Positions 47,363 to 57,738 are shown, counted from the stretch's first letter. The stretch: 64,000 nucleotides of DNA from Lewinellaceae bacterium (GCA_016719605.1 JADJYW010000004.1:434001-498000), one strand, 5' to 3'. Translations and numbers: made by a program. The notes: a model not told the origin generated them from the sequence alone.

Positions 47363-49162
47363 ATGACCAACGAGCAATTCAAGGACTTTTCTCCGACTAT
47401 TCCCACCGACCCGGGCATCTACAAGTTCCTCGATGTTGAGGGCGTGATCCTGTATGTGGGCAAAGCCAAAAACCTGCGCAACCGCCTGACCTCTTATTTC
47501 GGCGACAAAAAACACATCACGGCCAAAACGAAGGCGCTCGTCAAGCACGCCCACCACATTGAGTTCACCATGGTGGAAACCGAAACCGACGCCTTGCTGC
47601 TCGAAAACACGCTCATCAAAAAGCATCAGCCGCGCTACAACGTGATGCTCAAGGATGAAAAATCGCCCCTCGTGTACGTCTGTATCAAACACGAGCGTTT
47701 CCCGCGGGTGTTCGTCACGCGCAAAACCTTCCGCGACGGCTCTTCCTACTACGGCCCCTATCTGAACAAATTCAGGGTGGAACAAATTGTCGAACTTATC
47801 CGCAAACTGTTCCAGCTGCGCACCTGCACGCTGAACCTTTCGGAGGACAACATCGAAAAAGGCAAATTCAAAACTTGCCTGGAATACCACATCAAAACTG
47901 CGCCGGGCCCTGCGTAGGGCTACGAAACGGAGGAAGACGTACAACCGCAAAATCGAACAGATCAAAAATATCCTGAAAGGCAATTTCACCGCCGTGAAGC
48001 CCACCTTCAGGATGAAATGCAGCGCTGCCCAAGAACTCCAGTTCGAACAAGCCCAGCCGACAAGGACAAACTTGCGCTTTTGAAGATTACCAGGGCAAAA
48101 GCACCGTGGTGAACCCAGCCATCCGCGACGTGGATGTGTTTGCCATCGCCGCCGACGAAAAAGACGCTTTTGTCAACTACCTCAAAGTGGTCAACGGCGC
48201 CATCATCCACACCCACACCCTCACGCTGACCAAAACCTCGATGAAGACGCGAAACCCTCTTGCTTTCGCCATCCAGCTTTCCGCGAAAAATTCAACAGCA
48301 GCGCCGGGAGATCATTTTGCCCGTGCAGGTTTCCGGTGGCGGAAAGCCACGGTCACCCGTGCCGAAAATCGGCGACAAAAAGCGCCTGCTGGAACTGTCG
48401 GAAAAAAATGTGCAATACCATTTGCTGCAAAAACGCAAGGAAGCCGCCTCGCGCACAGAGCGCCAAACGCCCGCCGAGCGTATCCTCCGCACCCTGCAAG
48501 CCGACCTGAATATGGCCGACGCGCCCCTGCATATCGAGTGTTTCGACAACTCCAACATCCAGGGAACCAACCCCGTGTCGTCGTGCGTGGTGTTCCGCAA
48601 TGCCAAACCCGCCAAACGCGACTACCGCCACTACAACGTGAAATCAGTGGAAGGCCCCAACGATTTTGCTTCGATGGAGGAGGTCGTTTACCGCCGCTAC
48701 AAACGCCTGCTCGCCGAAGGGCAGGGGCTTCCCCAACTGATCATTATTGACGGCGGAAAAGGCCAACTCAGCGCAGCCATGAAAAGCCTGAGCGCTCTGG
48801 GGCTGGAAGGCAAGGTGACGGTAGTGGGCATTGCCAAAAAACTTGAAGAGATTTATTTCCCCGATGACCCCGTGCCGCTGCACATCAACAAAAAATCGGA
48901 AGCGCTCAAACTCATCCAGCAAGCCCGCAACGAAGCCCATCGCTTCGCCATCACGTTCCACCGCGACCAGCGCAGCCGGAATTTCCTTAAAACCGAACTG
49001 ACCGAAATCCCCGGTATCGGCGCCAAAACCGCCGACAAACTCCTCCAGCATTTTGGCTCGGTGGCCCGCCTGCGCGAGGCTTCACCGGAGGACGTGGAAC
49101 TGGTGGCCGGGAAGGCGGCGGCCGGGAAAGTAGCGGCGTATTTTGGAAGTTTTGAGGTTTGA
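47363..49162 (+). pseudogene. uvrC: Excinuclease ABC subunit C, multiply frameshifted
   Basis: The total span fits a ~600-residue UvrC, the nuclease that makes both cuts in nucleotide excision repair. The GIY-YIG domain is intact (PGIYKFLDVEGVILYVGKAK, about residues 17-36). The C-terminal nuclease is readable from about 48330 (IECFDNSNIQGTNPVSSCVV; LIIIDGGKGQLSAAMKSL), and the HhH end is TEIPGIGAKTADKLLQHFG. Between about 47890 and 48330 the frame changes at least eight times by single bases, with a stop after TCLEYHIKTAPGPA where HIGNCKAPC-like sequence is expected. This density exceeds the single errors elsewhere. Confidence 0.85.
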
Positions 49163-49311
49163 TTTTTGGGTTTTGAGTTGTGTTTTGAAGTGCAAACGTG
49201 CGTTTGCGACAAATTTGAAAGTCTGTGCGACATTTTTGATAACCCGCCGCCCGGCGCCGCCCGCACCTTTGTCCCGTCACTTTTAAAGACGAAAACGCAA
49301 CCTGTCCTCCT

Positions 49312-50272
49312 ATGAAAAAGGCTTTCAAAATCATTGGTTACACCCTGGGCGCCCTGCTTGCACTGGTGCTGCTTTTTGCCGCATACGTCCAGTTCAGCCC
49401 CATGCCCACCTATCCGGTACAGGCGCCCGATCTGAAAATTCAGCCCGACAGCGCCCGCCTCGCCGAAGGGCGACGCATTGTGCTGACCGATTGCGCGCAC
49501 TGCCACCGCGGCGCCGACGGCAAGGTGAGCGGCGACCTGTTTTTCTCGGACGATGTGTTCGGTAAAATGTGGTCGGCCAATATCACCCAGCACCCCACAG
49601 CAGGCATCGGCGAATACACCGACGGCGAACTGGCCTACCTGCTGCGCACGGGCATCAAACGCGACGGCAGTTACGCCGGGCCTTGGATGACCTTCCCGCT
49701 GCTGTCCGACGAAGACCTGGCTTCAACCATTGCTTTCCTGCGCTCCGACGCACCCGAGGTGCAGCCTTCGGAAACACGTCAGCCGCCTATGGAACTCGGT
49801 TTCATCGGCAAAATGGTGTTCAAACTTTTTCATGCCCAAGCCGTTCGACTACCCCTCCAAACCCATTGTTGCGCCGCCGCCCACCGACAAGGTTGCCTAC
49901 GGGCGCTACTTAGCCACCGGCAAATGGGAGTGCTACCGCTGCCATTCGGCTAATTTTGAAACCAACAACGACCTCGAACCGGAAAAATCGGCAGGCTTCT
50001 TCGGGGGCGGCAATCCGGTAGCCGACAAAGCCAACCTGCCCGTCGTGTCGGCCAATATCACCCCGGACAAAGAAACCGGCATCGGCGCCTGGACGGAGGA
50101 GCAGTTTTCCAACGCCGTACGCTTCGGCAAACGCCCCGACGGCCAACCGCTCAGCCACGTCATGCCCCCCATGGCCATACTCACCGATGACGAAATTTCC
50201 GCCCTGTGGGCGTACCTGCAAACCGTGCCCCCCGTGAAAAATGCCGTGGTGCGTGTACCCGTGAAACACTAA
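49312..50272 (+). CDS. Membrane-anchored dihaem cytochrome c, frameshifted
   Basis: This ~320-residue protein has an N-terminal signal-anchor (IIGYTLGALLALVLLFAAYV, about residues 7-26) and two c-type haem sites: CAHCH (about residue 62) and, in the second half, CYRCH. Each is followed by W(S/V)ANITxxxxTGIG(E/A)(Y/W)T(D/E) sequence, so the protein is an internal duplication. The frame shifts at 49826-49831 (ctttttcatgcc): one extra base separates MVFKLF from MPKPFDYPSK. Such proteins carry electrons in the periplasm, for example to oxidases or with alcohol/sugar dehydrogenases. Confidence 0.82.
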
Positions 50273-50285
50273 AATCTTAAATAAA

Positions 50286-50822
50286 ATGTCCCACCAGTTT
50301 CCACACACAATCGAAACCAAATACGGTGAAAAAATCAATTTCCTGCGCATGGACGGCAATCGGCGGCTGCTCGCAGGATTTTGCAAACCAATGGCAGGCC
50401 CGGGCATGCACACGCACTGGCGACAAGACGAAGGGGTGACCGTCGTCAAAGGAAAAATCGGCTACCACATCCTGGGTGAAGAGCCTCGCTACGGTGGTCC
50501 CGGCGACAGCGTCACGTTCAAACGCGGTGTGCCACACCGTTTCTGGAATGCCGGCGAAGACGAATTGCACATCACCGGATGGATAGACCCTGCCGAAAAC
50601 GTGGTTTTTTTCCTCTCCACCCTGTACGACGCCCTGAATCGGGGCGAAGGGAACCGCCCCGAACTTTTTGATGGAGCATACCTGACCTGCCGATACCGCC
50701 GCGAGTATGATGCCCCGGAAATTCCCGGATTTGTCAAAAATGTCATTATGCCGGTGGCATATTCAATTGGGCTGCTGCTGGGCAAATACCGCAAGTTCAA
50801 AGACGCGCCAAAACCATACTAA
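50286..50822 (+). CDS. Cupin-domain protein
   Basis: This 178-residue soluble protein has cupin motif 1 around GPGMHTHWRQDEGVTVVKGK (about residues 40-59; His, His, Glu as possible metal ligands) and motif 2 around GDSVTFKRGVPHRFWNAG (about 76-93). The C-terminal part contains a hydrophobic helix (NVIMPVAYSIGLLLGKYR). It follows the cytochrome gene after 13 bp, so the two are probably co-transcribed. The ligand is unknown. Confidence 0.78.
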   Translation: MSHQFPHTIETKYGEKINFLRMDGNRRLLAGFCKPMAGPGMHTHWRQDEGVTVVKGKIGYHILGEEPRYGGPGDSVTFKRGVPHRFWNAGEDELHITGWIDPAENVVFFLSTLYDALNRGEGNRPELFDGAYLTCRYRREYDAPEIPGFVKNVIMPVAYSIGLLLGKYRKFKDAPKPY

Positions 50823-50863
50823 AAATCACACCTGATTCATTCACAACTAACTCATTTCACACC

Positions 50864-51340
50864 ATGTCCAAAATTGTAAATTTCACAACCGCTCTCCTGT
50901 TTTGCGCGCTATGCGCCACCACCGCTCAAGCGCAGTCTGCCACCGATGTAACCTCCGTCAAATCCTTGTGGAAAGAAGTATGGCAGTCCTACCAATCCGG
51001 CAACATCGAACAAGTGATGAAAGTGTACACCGAAAACTCCAGTTCCATTACCCCGGACGGACGCATACAGGTCGGGAAAACCGCCATGAAGGAAGACTGG
51101 GAAAACTTCATGAAAATGGTGGACGAAGCCCCCAAGTTTACCTACGAGGAGCCAACCATCCGGTTGATCACCCCGGATGTCGCTATTGTCACCTATTCCA
51201 CGGAAGCCGACATCAAAATGGGCGGACAGCAGGTGGGCGGCAAAACGATCGGCATGTCCGTGCTGCACAAAATCAACGGGAAATGGATGATCGAATCCGA
51301 TTCCATGACCCCGGTGATGCCCATGCCGGAAGAGAAATAA
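50864..51340 (+). CDS. Secreted NTF2/SnoaL-like (DUF4440-type) protein
   Basis: This 158-residue protein has a signal peptide (FTTALLFCALCATTAQAQSA, about residues 7-26). The mature part follows the cone-shaped NTF2-like pattern: VKSLWKEVWQSYQSGNIEQV, MKVYTENSSSITPDGRIQVG, then strands VAIVTYSTEADIKMGG and INGKWMIESDSMTPV. The family includes small-ligand binding proteins and some enzymes; no catalytic residues can be named. It lies 41 bp after the cupin gene, probably the last gene of the same transcript before the terminator. Confidence 0.75.
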   Translation: MSKIVNFTTALLFCALCATTAQAQSATDVTSVKSLWKEVWQSYQSGNIEQVMKVYTENSSSITPDGRIQVGKTAMKEDWENFMKMVDEAPKFTYEEPTIRLITPDVAIVTYSTEADIKMGGQQVGGKTIGMSVLHKINGKWMIESDSMTPVMPMPEEK

Positions 51341-51348
51341 AGCAAAAT

Positions 51349-51420
51349 GTAGCGGCGGGTTTTAACCCGCCAAATACTACAAAGGGCAAATGAGGCTGGC
51401 TCTTACGAGTCAGCCTCATT
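51349..51420 (+). terminator. Palindrome plus terminator-like hairpin
   Basis: GTAGCGGCGGGTTTTAACCC-type palindrome at 51349-51380 belongs to a repeat family also seen at 54604-54691. Next, AATGAGGCTGGCTC and GAGTCAGCCTCATT (51389-51420) form a ~14-bp stem with loop TTAC followed by GCCTTTTATTTT, a likely end for the cytochrome-cupin transcript. Confidence 0.75.
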
Positions 51421-51486
51421 GCCTTTTATTTTAGCAAGAATACAGTACTTTTCGGCCTGCATTGCACACCTAAAATTTATGCCGGT

Positions 51487-54384
51487 ATGAGAAGGCTGCT
51501 TCTGTTGCTCGCCCTTGCTGTTGTCGCCCATCCGTTGTTTTCCCAAACAAAGTTGGACCCCGACAGCCTGCGCCGGATCATGCCAACCCTGCCGGACACG
51601 CAAAAAATTCGAGCTTATTTCGAGATTTGCAAAGCCTACCTCGGCAACGACCGGGACAAAAGCATTGCCGCTGCCGAAGAAGCCGTCCGGATAGCCGAGT
51701 CCCTGAAAAGTGCCGTGTGGACGGCGCGTTCGCTCAATTTTCTGGTCGTGGCCGCCACCAACCACGGTGAGTTCAAAAACGCGTTGCCTTCGGCGCAGCG
51801 GGCGCTGGCGCTGGCAAAAGAAGCCGACTACAAACCCCAAATACTCGAATCACTGGAAAACTGCGCCCTGATTTATGTGCAACTGGGCCACTGGGACAAA
51901 GCCGTGGAAGCCTCGCACGCCGGGCTGGCTATGGCGCACGAAATACACGATACCGTGGGCTTGCTGAACAACCTCAATGTGCTGGCCACCGCGCAAATGC
52001 AACTCAACCAGTATGCAGAATCCGAAAAACGCTTCCGCGAATGCCTGGAGATCGCCGAGCGTGCCGGACGCCTTTTTGAAATGGCGCGTGCCCACACCAG
52101 CCTCGGCGAATTGTACGGAAAACAACGCCGCTGGCAAGCCTGCATCGAGGCCTCCGAAGCCGGCGCCCGCTTGTTCCGCCAGTTTGAGTACCTCAACGGT
52201 GAAGCGATTGCGCTGATTGACCTCGCCAAAGCACAGTACGAACTCGGCAACCTGACAAAGAGCCGGTCCACATACCAGCAAATGCTGGACATTACCCGGC
52301 AGATTGGCAGCCGACAAATCGAAGGCGTTGCTCTGGCCGGACTGGGGCAAATAGACATCGAAACCGGTCGCTACGAGGAAGCACGCGCCAACTTGCTGCT
52401 CGCCGAAAAACTGGGTCAGGAAGTCAACAGCCACGCACTGCTCAAGTCCGTGTATGCTTCGTTGGAAAAACTGTACTTCGCCCGCCGCGAGTTCGACCAG
52501 GCTCGGATGTACAGTCAAAAACACGCCATTGCTGCCGATTCGGTTTTTTCCGAAGGGATGCTATCGCGTATCGCCGACTTTCAGGTTCGCTACGAAACAG
52601 CCGAAAAAGAGGCGCAACTCCACCAGCAAACCCTCCAGATCGAACGCGAAAAAAGCCGAAAAAACCTCCTGCTCGGTGGCTTGGCACTCGCGGTGCTGGC
52701 CTTGCTCTCCTTGTACCAGTATTTCCGAAACCGTCAAAAAATCCAGCAAAAAGAAGCCGACCTCGCCTTTGCCCTCGAACACGCTGAAGCGGAAAAACTC
52801 CGCGAACTCGACCAAACCAAGTCGGCCTTTTTTGCCAACATCAGCCACGAGTTTCGCACACCGCTCACCCTCATCCTCGGCCCCGTGCACCAGTGGCTCG
52901 AAAGTGTCAAAGCCGCCGGACAGGACACGGTCGCCGTGCCCGCGCGCGGCCTCGACCTCGTGCGCCGGAACGCCAACCGCCTGCTCGACCTCATCAACCA
53001 ACTGCTCGACCTGTCCAAACTCGAAAGCGGGCACATGCGCCTCGCTGTTGCGCAGGGCGACCCGCTGCAAACCCTGCGCATTCTCGCCAATGCCTTCGAA
53101 AGTATGGCAGAACAAGGCAATATCCGCTACGATATCGCTATCCCGCAAACGCCGGCAATCGCTTGGTTCGACCGCGATAAAATAGAAAAAATAGCCGCCA
53201 ACCTGCTCTCGAATGCCTTCAAACATACGCCGGCAGGCGGTACCGTCTCGTTCCGCGCCGACGTACAAAACGACCGGCTCCGCTTCGAGGTAGCCGACAC
53301 CGGGGCCGGTATTCCGGAGGAAGATTTGGACAAAATTTTTGACCGGTTTTATCAGGTAACGGCCCCCCTGCCATTTGGGGGAGGGGCCGGTACGGGTATT
53401 GGCCTCGCTCTGGTGCGCGAACTCTGCACCTTGCACCACGGCGGCGTTTCGGTGCAAAGTACCCTGGGTGCCGGTTCGGTTTTTCAGGTGGAAATGCCCG
53501 CAGGTCGGGCAGATTTTACCCCGGAGGAACGCTCGGAAGCGCCGCTGCCGGCCGGGGATTTTAAGCCCGCGGACGACAACTCCCGGGGCGGAGCGCCGGT
53601 GGCCAAGAAAGCCAAATCGGCCGACGAATTGCCCTTGTGCTTAGTGGTGGAGGACAACCTCGAACTCCAGGGGTATATCCGCGAACAACTGGAGGGCGCA
53701 TTCCGTGTATTGCCGGCCCCGAACGGACGGGCAGGCCTGTTGGCCGCCATTCAGCACATCCCCGATCTGGTTATTAGCGACGTGATGATGCCCGAAATGG
53801 ACGGCAACCAGCTCTGTGCAGCACTTAAAACCGATGAGCGCACGAGCCATATTCCCGTTATGCTGCTCACTGCCAGAGCCGGGCAGGAAAGCAAGATCGA
53901 GGGACTCGAAACCGGCGCCGACGACTACCTGACCAAGCCTTTCGACACGCGCGAACTGCTGGTACGGGCACAAAATCTGGTGCGCCAGCGGGAAACGATG
54001 CGCAAACAGTTCAGCCGAACCCTCGTGCTACAGCCCAAAGCGATAGCCCTGACCAGCGCCGACGAGCATTTTTTGCAACGTATTCAGGAAAATCTGGATG
54101 AAAATCTCGGCAACGACCAGTTCAGCGTGGAAGAACTGGCCACAGCCGTGGGCATGAGTCGCAGCCAGTTGCACCGCAAACTTACTGCGCTGATTGACCA
54201 GCCTCCGGTGGAGTTTATCCGAAATTTTCGCTTGCGCCGCGCCAAGGAAATGCTCGAAGCGGGTACGGGCAACGTGTCCGAAATCGGTTATGCGGTAGGA
54301 TTCAGCAGTCCGGCGTATTTCTCCATAGTGTTTCGGGATGCCTTTGGCATGGCGCCAAGCGAGGTGCGGAGCGGTGGGAATTAG
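51487..54384 (+). CDS. Hybrid sensor histidine kinase/response regulator with TPR sensor and AraC output
   Basis: This 965-residue one-protein two-component system is intact. It has a signal peptide (MRRLLLLLALAVVAHPLFSQ), then TPR repeats to about residue 370 as a periplasmic sensor. One membrane helix follows (LLLGGLALAVLALLSLYQYF, about 395-414). HisKA has the phospho-His in SHEFRTPLTLILGP (about residue 455). The ATPase boxes are NLLSNAFKHTPAGG and DTGAGIPEEDLDKIF with GTGIGLALVREL. The receiver has VVEDNLELQGYI and the Asp in ISDVMMPEMDG (about residue 764), and the C-terminal AraC-type HTH is about 870-965 (VSEIGYAVGFSSPAYFSIVF). The signal is unknown. Confidence 0.93.
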   Translation: MRRLLLLLALAVVAHPLFSQTKLDPDSLRRIMPTLPDTQKIRAYFEICKAYLGNDRDKSIAAAEEAVRIAESLKSAVWTARSLNFLVVAATNHGEFKNALPSAQRALALAKEADYKPQILESLENCALIYVQLGHWDKAVEASHAGLAMAHEIHDTVGLLNNLNVLATAQMQLNQYAESEKRFRECLEIAERAGRLFEMARAHTSLGELYGKQRRWQACIEASEAGARLFRQFEYLNGEAIALIDLAKAQYELGNLTKSRSTYQQMLDITRQIGSRQIEGVALAGLGQIDIETGRYEEARANLLLAEKLGQEVNSHALLKSVYASLEKLYFARREFDQARMYSQKHAIAADSVFSEGMLSRIADFQVRYETAEKEAQLHQQTLQIEREKSRKNLLLGGLALAVLALLSLYQYFRNRQKIQQKEADLAFALEHAEAEKLRELDQTKSAFFANISHEFRTPLTLILGPVHQWLESVKAAGQDTVAVPARGLDLVRRNANRLLDLINQLLDLSKLESGHMRLAVAQGDPLQTLRILANAFESMAEQGNIRYDIAIPQTPAIAWFDRDKIEKIAANLLSNAFKHTPAGGTVSFRADVQNDRLRFEVADTGAGIPEEDLDKIFDRFYQVTAPLPFGGGAGTGIGLALVRELCTLHHGGVSVQSTLGAGSVFQVEMPAGRADFTPEERSEAPLPAGDFKPADDNSRGGAPVAKKAKSADELPLCLVVEDNLELQGYIREQLEGAFRVLPAPNGRAGLLAAIQHIPDLVISDVMMPEMDGNQLCAALKTDERTSHIPVMLLTARAGQESKIEGLETGADDYLTKPFDTRELLVRAQNLVRQRETMRKQFSRTLVLQPKAIALTSADEHFLQRIQENLDENLGNDQFSVEELATAVGMSRSQLHRKLTALIDQPPVEFIRNFRLRRAKEMLEAGTGNVSEIGYAVGFSSPAYFSIVFRDAFGMAPSEVRSGGN

Positions 54385-54391
54385 ACAGTTT

Positions 54392-54577
54392 TTACTTGAT
54401 TTCCTCGTACTCAATGTACTCGCCGTTGTCGTCGTCCGAGCGTTTTTGAATATCGGTAGCGGGCGGCGGCGGCGGTTGTTGCCGCTGGTGGCTGCGTTGT
54501 GCAATACCAAAATAAGGGCGCAGGGCCTGAATCAGCCAGAGGATAGCGAGTGCCGTAAAAAGCCATTTCAACAGCAT
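54392..54577 (-). CDS. Small DUF4834-like membrane protein
   Basis: This 61-residue protein has one N-terminal helix (MLLKWLFTALAILWLIQALR), then a Pro/Gln-rich linker and an acidic end, DDNGEYIEYEEIK. The GEYxxYEE(I/V) tail is the mark of the DUF4834 family of Bacteroidota, whose role is unknown. The ATG ending at 54577 is preferred to an upstream GTG. It is convergent with the kinase gene. Confidence 0.6.
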   Translation of the reverse strand: MLLKWLFTALAILWLIQALRPYFGIAQRSHQRQQPPPPPATDIQKRSDDDNGEYIEYEEIK

Positions 54578-54603
54578 GATGGGCACAAGGTACAGGTTTC
54601 ACA

Positions 54604-54691
54604 GTAGCGGCGGAATTTATCCCGCCGATGTCGGGTGCGGCGGGATAAATTCCTCTGATGTCGGATGCGGCGGGATAAATTCCGCCACTAC
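54604..54691. repeat. GGCGGGATAAATTCC repeat hairpin
   Basis: The arms 54604-54626 and 54669-54691 are 23-bp inverted repeats with one mismatch. The interior holds a further direct copy (GATGTCGGRTGCGGCGGGAT twice, 35-bp period). It ends 2 bp before the stop of the kinase-like gene and may be its terminator. Confidence 0.75.
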
Positions 54692-54692
54692 A

Positions 54693-56366
54693 TTACGACG
54701 CCATCCGGTTCCACAGCCGCCCGCCGCGGCGCCATGCCCGCACAAAAAGCAGGGCGCAGCATACTGCCACAGTGTAGGCATAACGTGCCGTGCCGGCATC
54801 CCCGGCGGTGGACAGCCACCACCCGGCTGCGCCGGTAACCAGCGCCAGCAAGACAAACAAAACCTGATGCACAGCCAGATACAGCAGGCGAGCACTGTCG
54901 CGCACATCGGGGTTGAGCATTTCCAACTGGCCGCGCCGGACTTTTTGCATCGTTTGCCGGAGTTCGTCGGGCAAAGCCAGGGTGTTTGTGAGCGTATTTT
55001 GGAGCAGGTTTCGGACGAAGGTGACCAGGTCGCCGCGTCGGCCCAGCACAAAGTTTTGGGCGTAGGGACGCACCACATCCAGCGGGTTCAGTTTGGGATC
55101 GAGGCTGTTGCACAAGCCGAGCAGGAGGGTGAGCATCCGGTTGAGCAGCACATAGTCTTTGGGCACCTGCACGGTGCTGGAAATGCCGCTGAAACCGATG
55201 TCCTGAATCAATTGGAACAGGCTGTTGTCAAACGGGTTAACCTGGATGTCTTTGAAATTAAGCCCCTCGAATTGTACTTCGTTTTGCAGGAAGTTGCGCA
55301 GGGCTGTGATCATTTTTTCGGCCATGAGTTGGGCTTCGCGCCCTTCGGCAAGGAAGCCCATCTGCCGGCAGGCGTTAACCATACCCTCGGTATCGTTTTT
55401 TACGGCAGCCTCGATGAGTTGCGGGATGCCCTCGCGCATGGTTGGGCTGAGGCGGCCCGTGGCCCCGAAGTCGAGCAGCACCAGCGTGCCGTCGGGTTTC
55501 ACCAAAATGTTGCCGGGGTGTGGATCGGCGTGGTAAAAACCATCGGTGAACACCATCTGGCAGTACGCGTGCAGCAAGCGCTCGGCCAGGTCGCGGCGGT
55601 TGACCTGCCAGGCGTCCAGTTGCTCCAGACTGGAGATTTTCACGCCTTCGTGCCAGGTGGTGGTCAGTACGCGGGCGGTGGACCATGTCGGGTGCACATC
55701 GGGCACCACGATACCGGTTTCGCCTTGCAGGTTCCGGGCAATTTGTTGCATGGACTGTGCCTCGCGGATAAAATCGAGTTCCTCCTCAATCATTTTGCGC
55801 ACCTGGGAATAGAGGTAGTCCGTACCCTTGATATCGAAAAACCAGGCGATCAGGCGGGTCAGCCGACGGACCACCTCCAGGTCAATCCCGGCTATTTCCT
55901 CGATATTGGCGTGCTGTACTTTCACGACCACCTCGGTGCCGTCGGGCAGTCGGGCGCGGTGTGCCTGTCCGATGGAGGCGGCAGCCAGGGGCGTTTGATC
56001 GAAGCGGGTGAAAAGTTCTTCGGGTGTTTTGCCGAACTCCTGCACGATCCGCGCATGCACTTGCTCGTAGGGCCGCGGCGGGATACGGTCTTGCAGTTCT
56101 TCCAGCGGTTTCTGGAATGCCTCGGGCAGAAAATTGCTCAGGATGGAGAGCATTTGCCCGACCTTGATGAACAGGCCGTTCAGTTCCAGGATGGCTTTTT
56201 TTACGCGTTCAGCATTGCGCAGGTGCAAAGCGAGGATGCGGTTCGCGTAGTAGCGATTTCCGAAAACTTTGCCGCCCAAGTGCAGCAGCGCATAACTCGA
56301 CATAACCACAAAGGCTGTCCAGTAGGCTTTGCGTACACGCCGGGCGCGGGAGAAGGAAGGGTTCAT
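54693..56366 (-). CDS. AarF/ABC1/UbiB family atypical kinase
   Basis: This 557-residue protein has the UbiB hallmarks. The Ala-rich KxGQ loop is FIKVGQMLSILSNFLPE (about residues 65-81). AAASIGQAHRARLPDGTEVV (about 128-147) is the nucleotide loop, VKVQHANIEE follows, and HADPHPGNILV (about 284-294) and VLLDFGATG (about 301-309) are the catalytic and metal sites. Two C-terminal helices form a membrane anchor (LLYLAVHQVLFVLLALV). The family supports quinone synthesis and lipid homeostasis through ATPase activity. Confidence 0.9.
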   Translation of the reverse strand: MNPSFSRARRVRKAYWTAFVVMSSYALLHLGGKVFGNRYYANRILALHLRNAERVKKAILELNGLFIKVGQMLSILSNFLPEAFQKPLEELQDRIPPRPYEQVHARIVQEFGKTPEELFTRFDQTPLAAASIGQAHRARLPDGTEVVVKVQHANIEEIAGIDLEVVRRLTRLIAWFFDIKGTDYLYSQVRKMIEEELDFIREAQSMQQIARNLQGETGIVVPDVHPTWSTARVLTTTWHEGVKISSLEQLDAWQVNRRDLAERLLHAYCQMVFTDGFYHADPHPGNILVKPDGTLVLLDFGATGRLSPTMREGIPQLIEAAVKNDTEGMVNACRQMGFLAEGREAQLMAEKMITALRNFLQNEVQFEGLNFKDIQVNPFDNSLFQLIQDIGFSGISSTVQVPKDYVLLNRMLTLLLGLCNSLDPKLNPLDVVRPYAQNFVLGRRGDLVTFVRNLLQNTLTNTLALPDELRQTMQKVRRGQLEMLNPDVRDSARLLYLAVHQVLFVLLALVTGAAGWWLSTAGDAGTARYAYTVAVCCALLFVRAWRRGGRLWNRMAS

Positions 56367-56726
56367 GTTGAAAAGGGCGAAGAAGGGGAAAAAAGGAAAG
56401 GGGGGGGGGAAGGGTATTTCCCGGCAGTAAAATTTGGCAACCCAGGGGTCTGGTTGCGATTAGTTTTTGACAGGATTACAGGATAAAAGGCAAAGGCCTC
56501 ATCCATCCTGTAACCCGTTTTAATCCCGGCAAATTTATACAACGCCGGACGTCGGGTATTTGTGAGCGGCTGCTATGTCTAAAAGCGAGAAAAGGCGGGA
56601 TTGCGTGCACAACACAAAAAAAGCCGGGCGCGGACTTTTCCGGCTCGGCTTCATTCGAAATTACTAAACACGGGTCTTTTAACACGGCCATGGGGAATGG
56701 CAGGACTACTTGTTCAAGTGTTTGTT
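56367..56726. other. 360-bp intergenic region with short repeats
   Basis: No gene is seen. It holds a run of nine Gs near 56401. TTTTTGACAGGATTACAGGA (56465 onward) with a partial complement ATCCTGTAACCCGTTTTAATCC (56504-56525) resembles a dispersed intergenic sequence common in environmental genomes. A purine-rich stretch follows to the lipoprotein stop. Confidence 0.5.
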
Positions 56727-57707
56727 TTACAGGCTTTTCAGGTAATTGAGTATGTCTTGTTCCGATAGCGGCGCCGGCTGAAGCGGTAGTTGCACATTCG
56801 TGCCGATTTCGGTGAATTGTTTGGCTAACCAATACTGTCCACCGGTTTTTCCGACCACAACCACCTGTACCGGATAGCCGAGGGGCGCTTCGGGAAAACA
56901 AAACTCCGAGGAGGTTTCATTGCCCGTCAGTTCCGCGACGGCGTTGGTATTTTGGAAAACCAGAAACACGCGGGCATTGAGCGCGGTAAACTGACCAGGA
57001 AGCGTAACGCAAAATGGGCTGCCTGTCTCCGGCAAGGAACGGGCGCAATTGCTCCAGCCGGTTTGCGGCACGATGAGTTCGTAGCCCGACTGTTGGTCGC
57101 TCGTGCCGGGCAACGGCCATTGCGCCAAAAAAGCCGGCTCGTTGGTGTTTGTCCATCCCGTCACATTTTCCGCGGCATCCAGTACCCCGGTAAACACCGA
57201 CATGTCTGGTTGTGCAGTATTGACCGCCGGGATTTGTACTTTGAGGTAGCGGTTTGGGAGCAACTGAAGCACTTTGTTGCCGCAAAGCACCCGTACCTGC
57301 ACCGCACCGGCGCTTTCCAGCATTCTTGAGTCGGGGTATGTGGCGGTGGGGAGTTTTCGTGCCAGAAAATCGCCTTTGCGCAGCACCGTGGTCACGTCAA
57401 TTTTCAGCGTGGGGCAGGTGCTGCAAGGAACCGGGGAGCCGGCATCATCGGCAAATAGATTTTCGGTGTCGGCCAAAAATACCCGTACGCCGCTTGCCGA
57501 CGTGAGCATGGTGTCCGAAACAGCGTTTCCACTGAATTGAAAAACCGTACGGGTAGAAGCCTCCGGCGCTTGCAACAACAGCAAACCGAGATCCTCCAGC
57601 GTAGGCGTGTACGGGATAAACTCGTGCGTATCCTTCCGGCAGCCCCACACCATGGACAAGGTGCTCAGGAACAAAACGAGGTGGTATGTTTTTCTTAAGC
57701 GATGCAT
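56727..57707 (-). CDS. Hypothetical lipoprotein
   Basis: This 326-residue protein has a lipoprotein signal (VLFLSTLSMVWGCRKD, lipobox VWGC). The mature part is beta-rich, with four cysteine pairs such as CSTCP near residue 97 and ends with a helix SEQDILNYLKSL. No family is recognised. It lies on the same strand as the sigma-factor operon but 195 bp after it, with its own spacer. It is probably periplasmic or surface exposed. Confidence 0.6.
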   Translation of the reverse strand: MHRLRKTYHLVLFLSTLSMVWGCRKDTHEFIPYTPTLEDLGLLLLQAPEASTRTVFQFSGNAVSDTMLTSASGVRVFLADTENLFADDAGSPVPCSTCPTLKIDVTTVLRKGDFLARKLPTATYPDSRMLESAGAVQVRVLCGNKVLQLLPNRYLKVQIPAVNTAQPDMSVFTGVLDAAENVTGWTNTNEPAFLAQWPLPGTSDQQSGYELIVPQTGWSNCARSLPETGSPFCVTLPGQFTALNARVFLVFQNTNAVAELTGNETSSEFCFPEAPLGYPVQVVVVGKTGGQYWLAKQFTEIGTNVQLPLQPAPLSEQDILNYLKSL

Positions 57708-57738
57708 AGCATTTTGAAAAGATTACGGTAGAGAGGTG

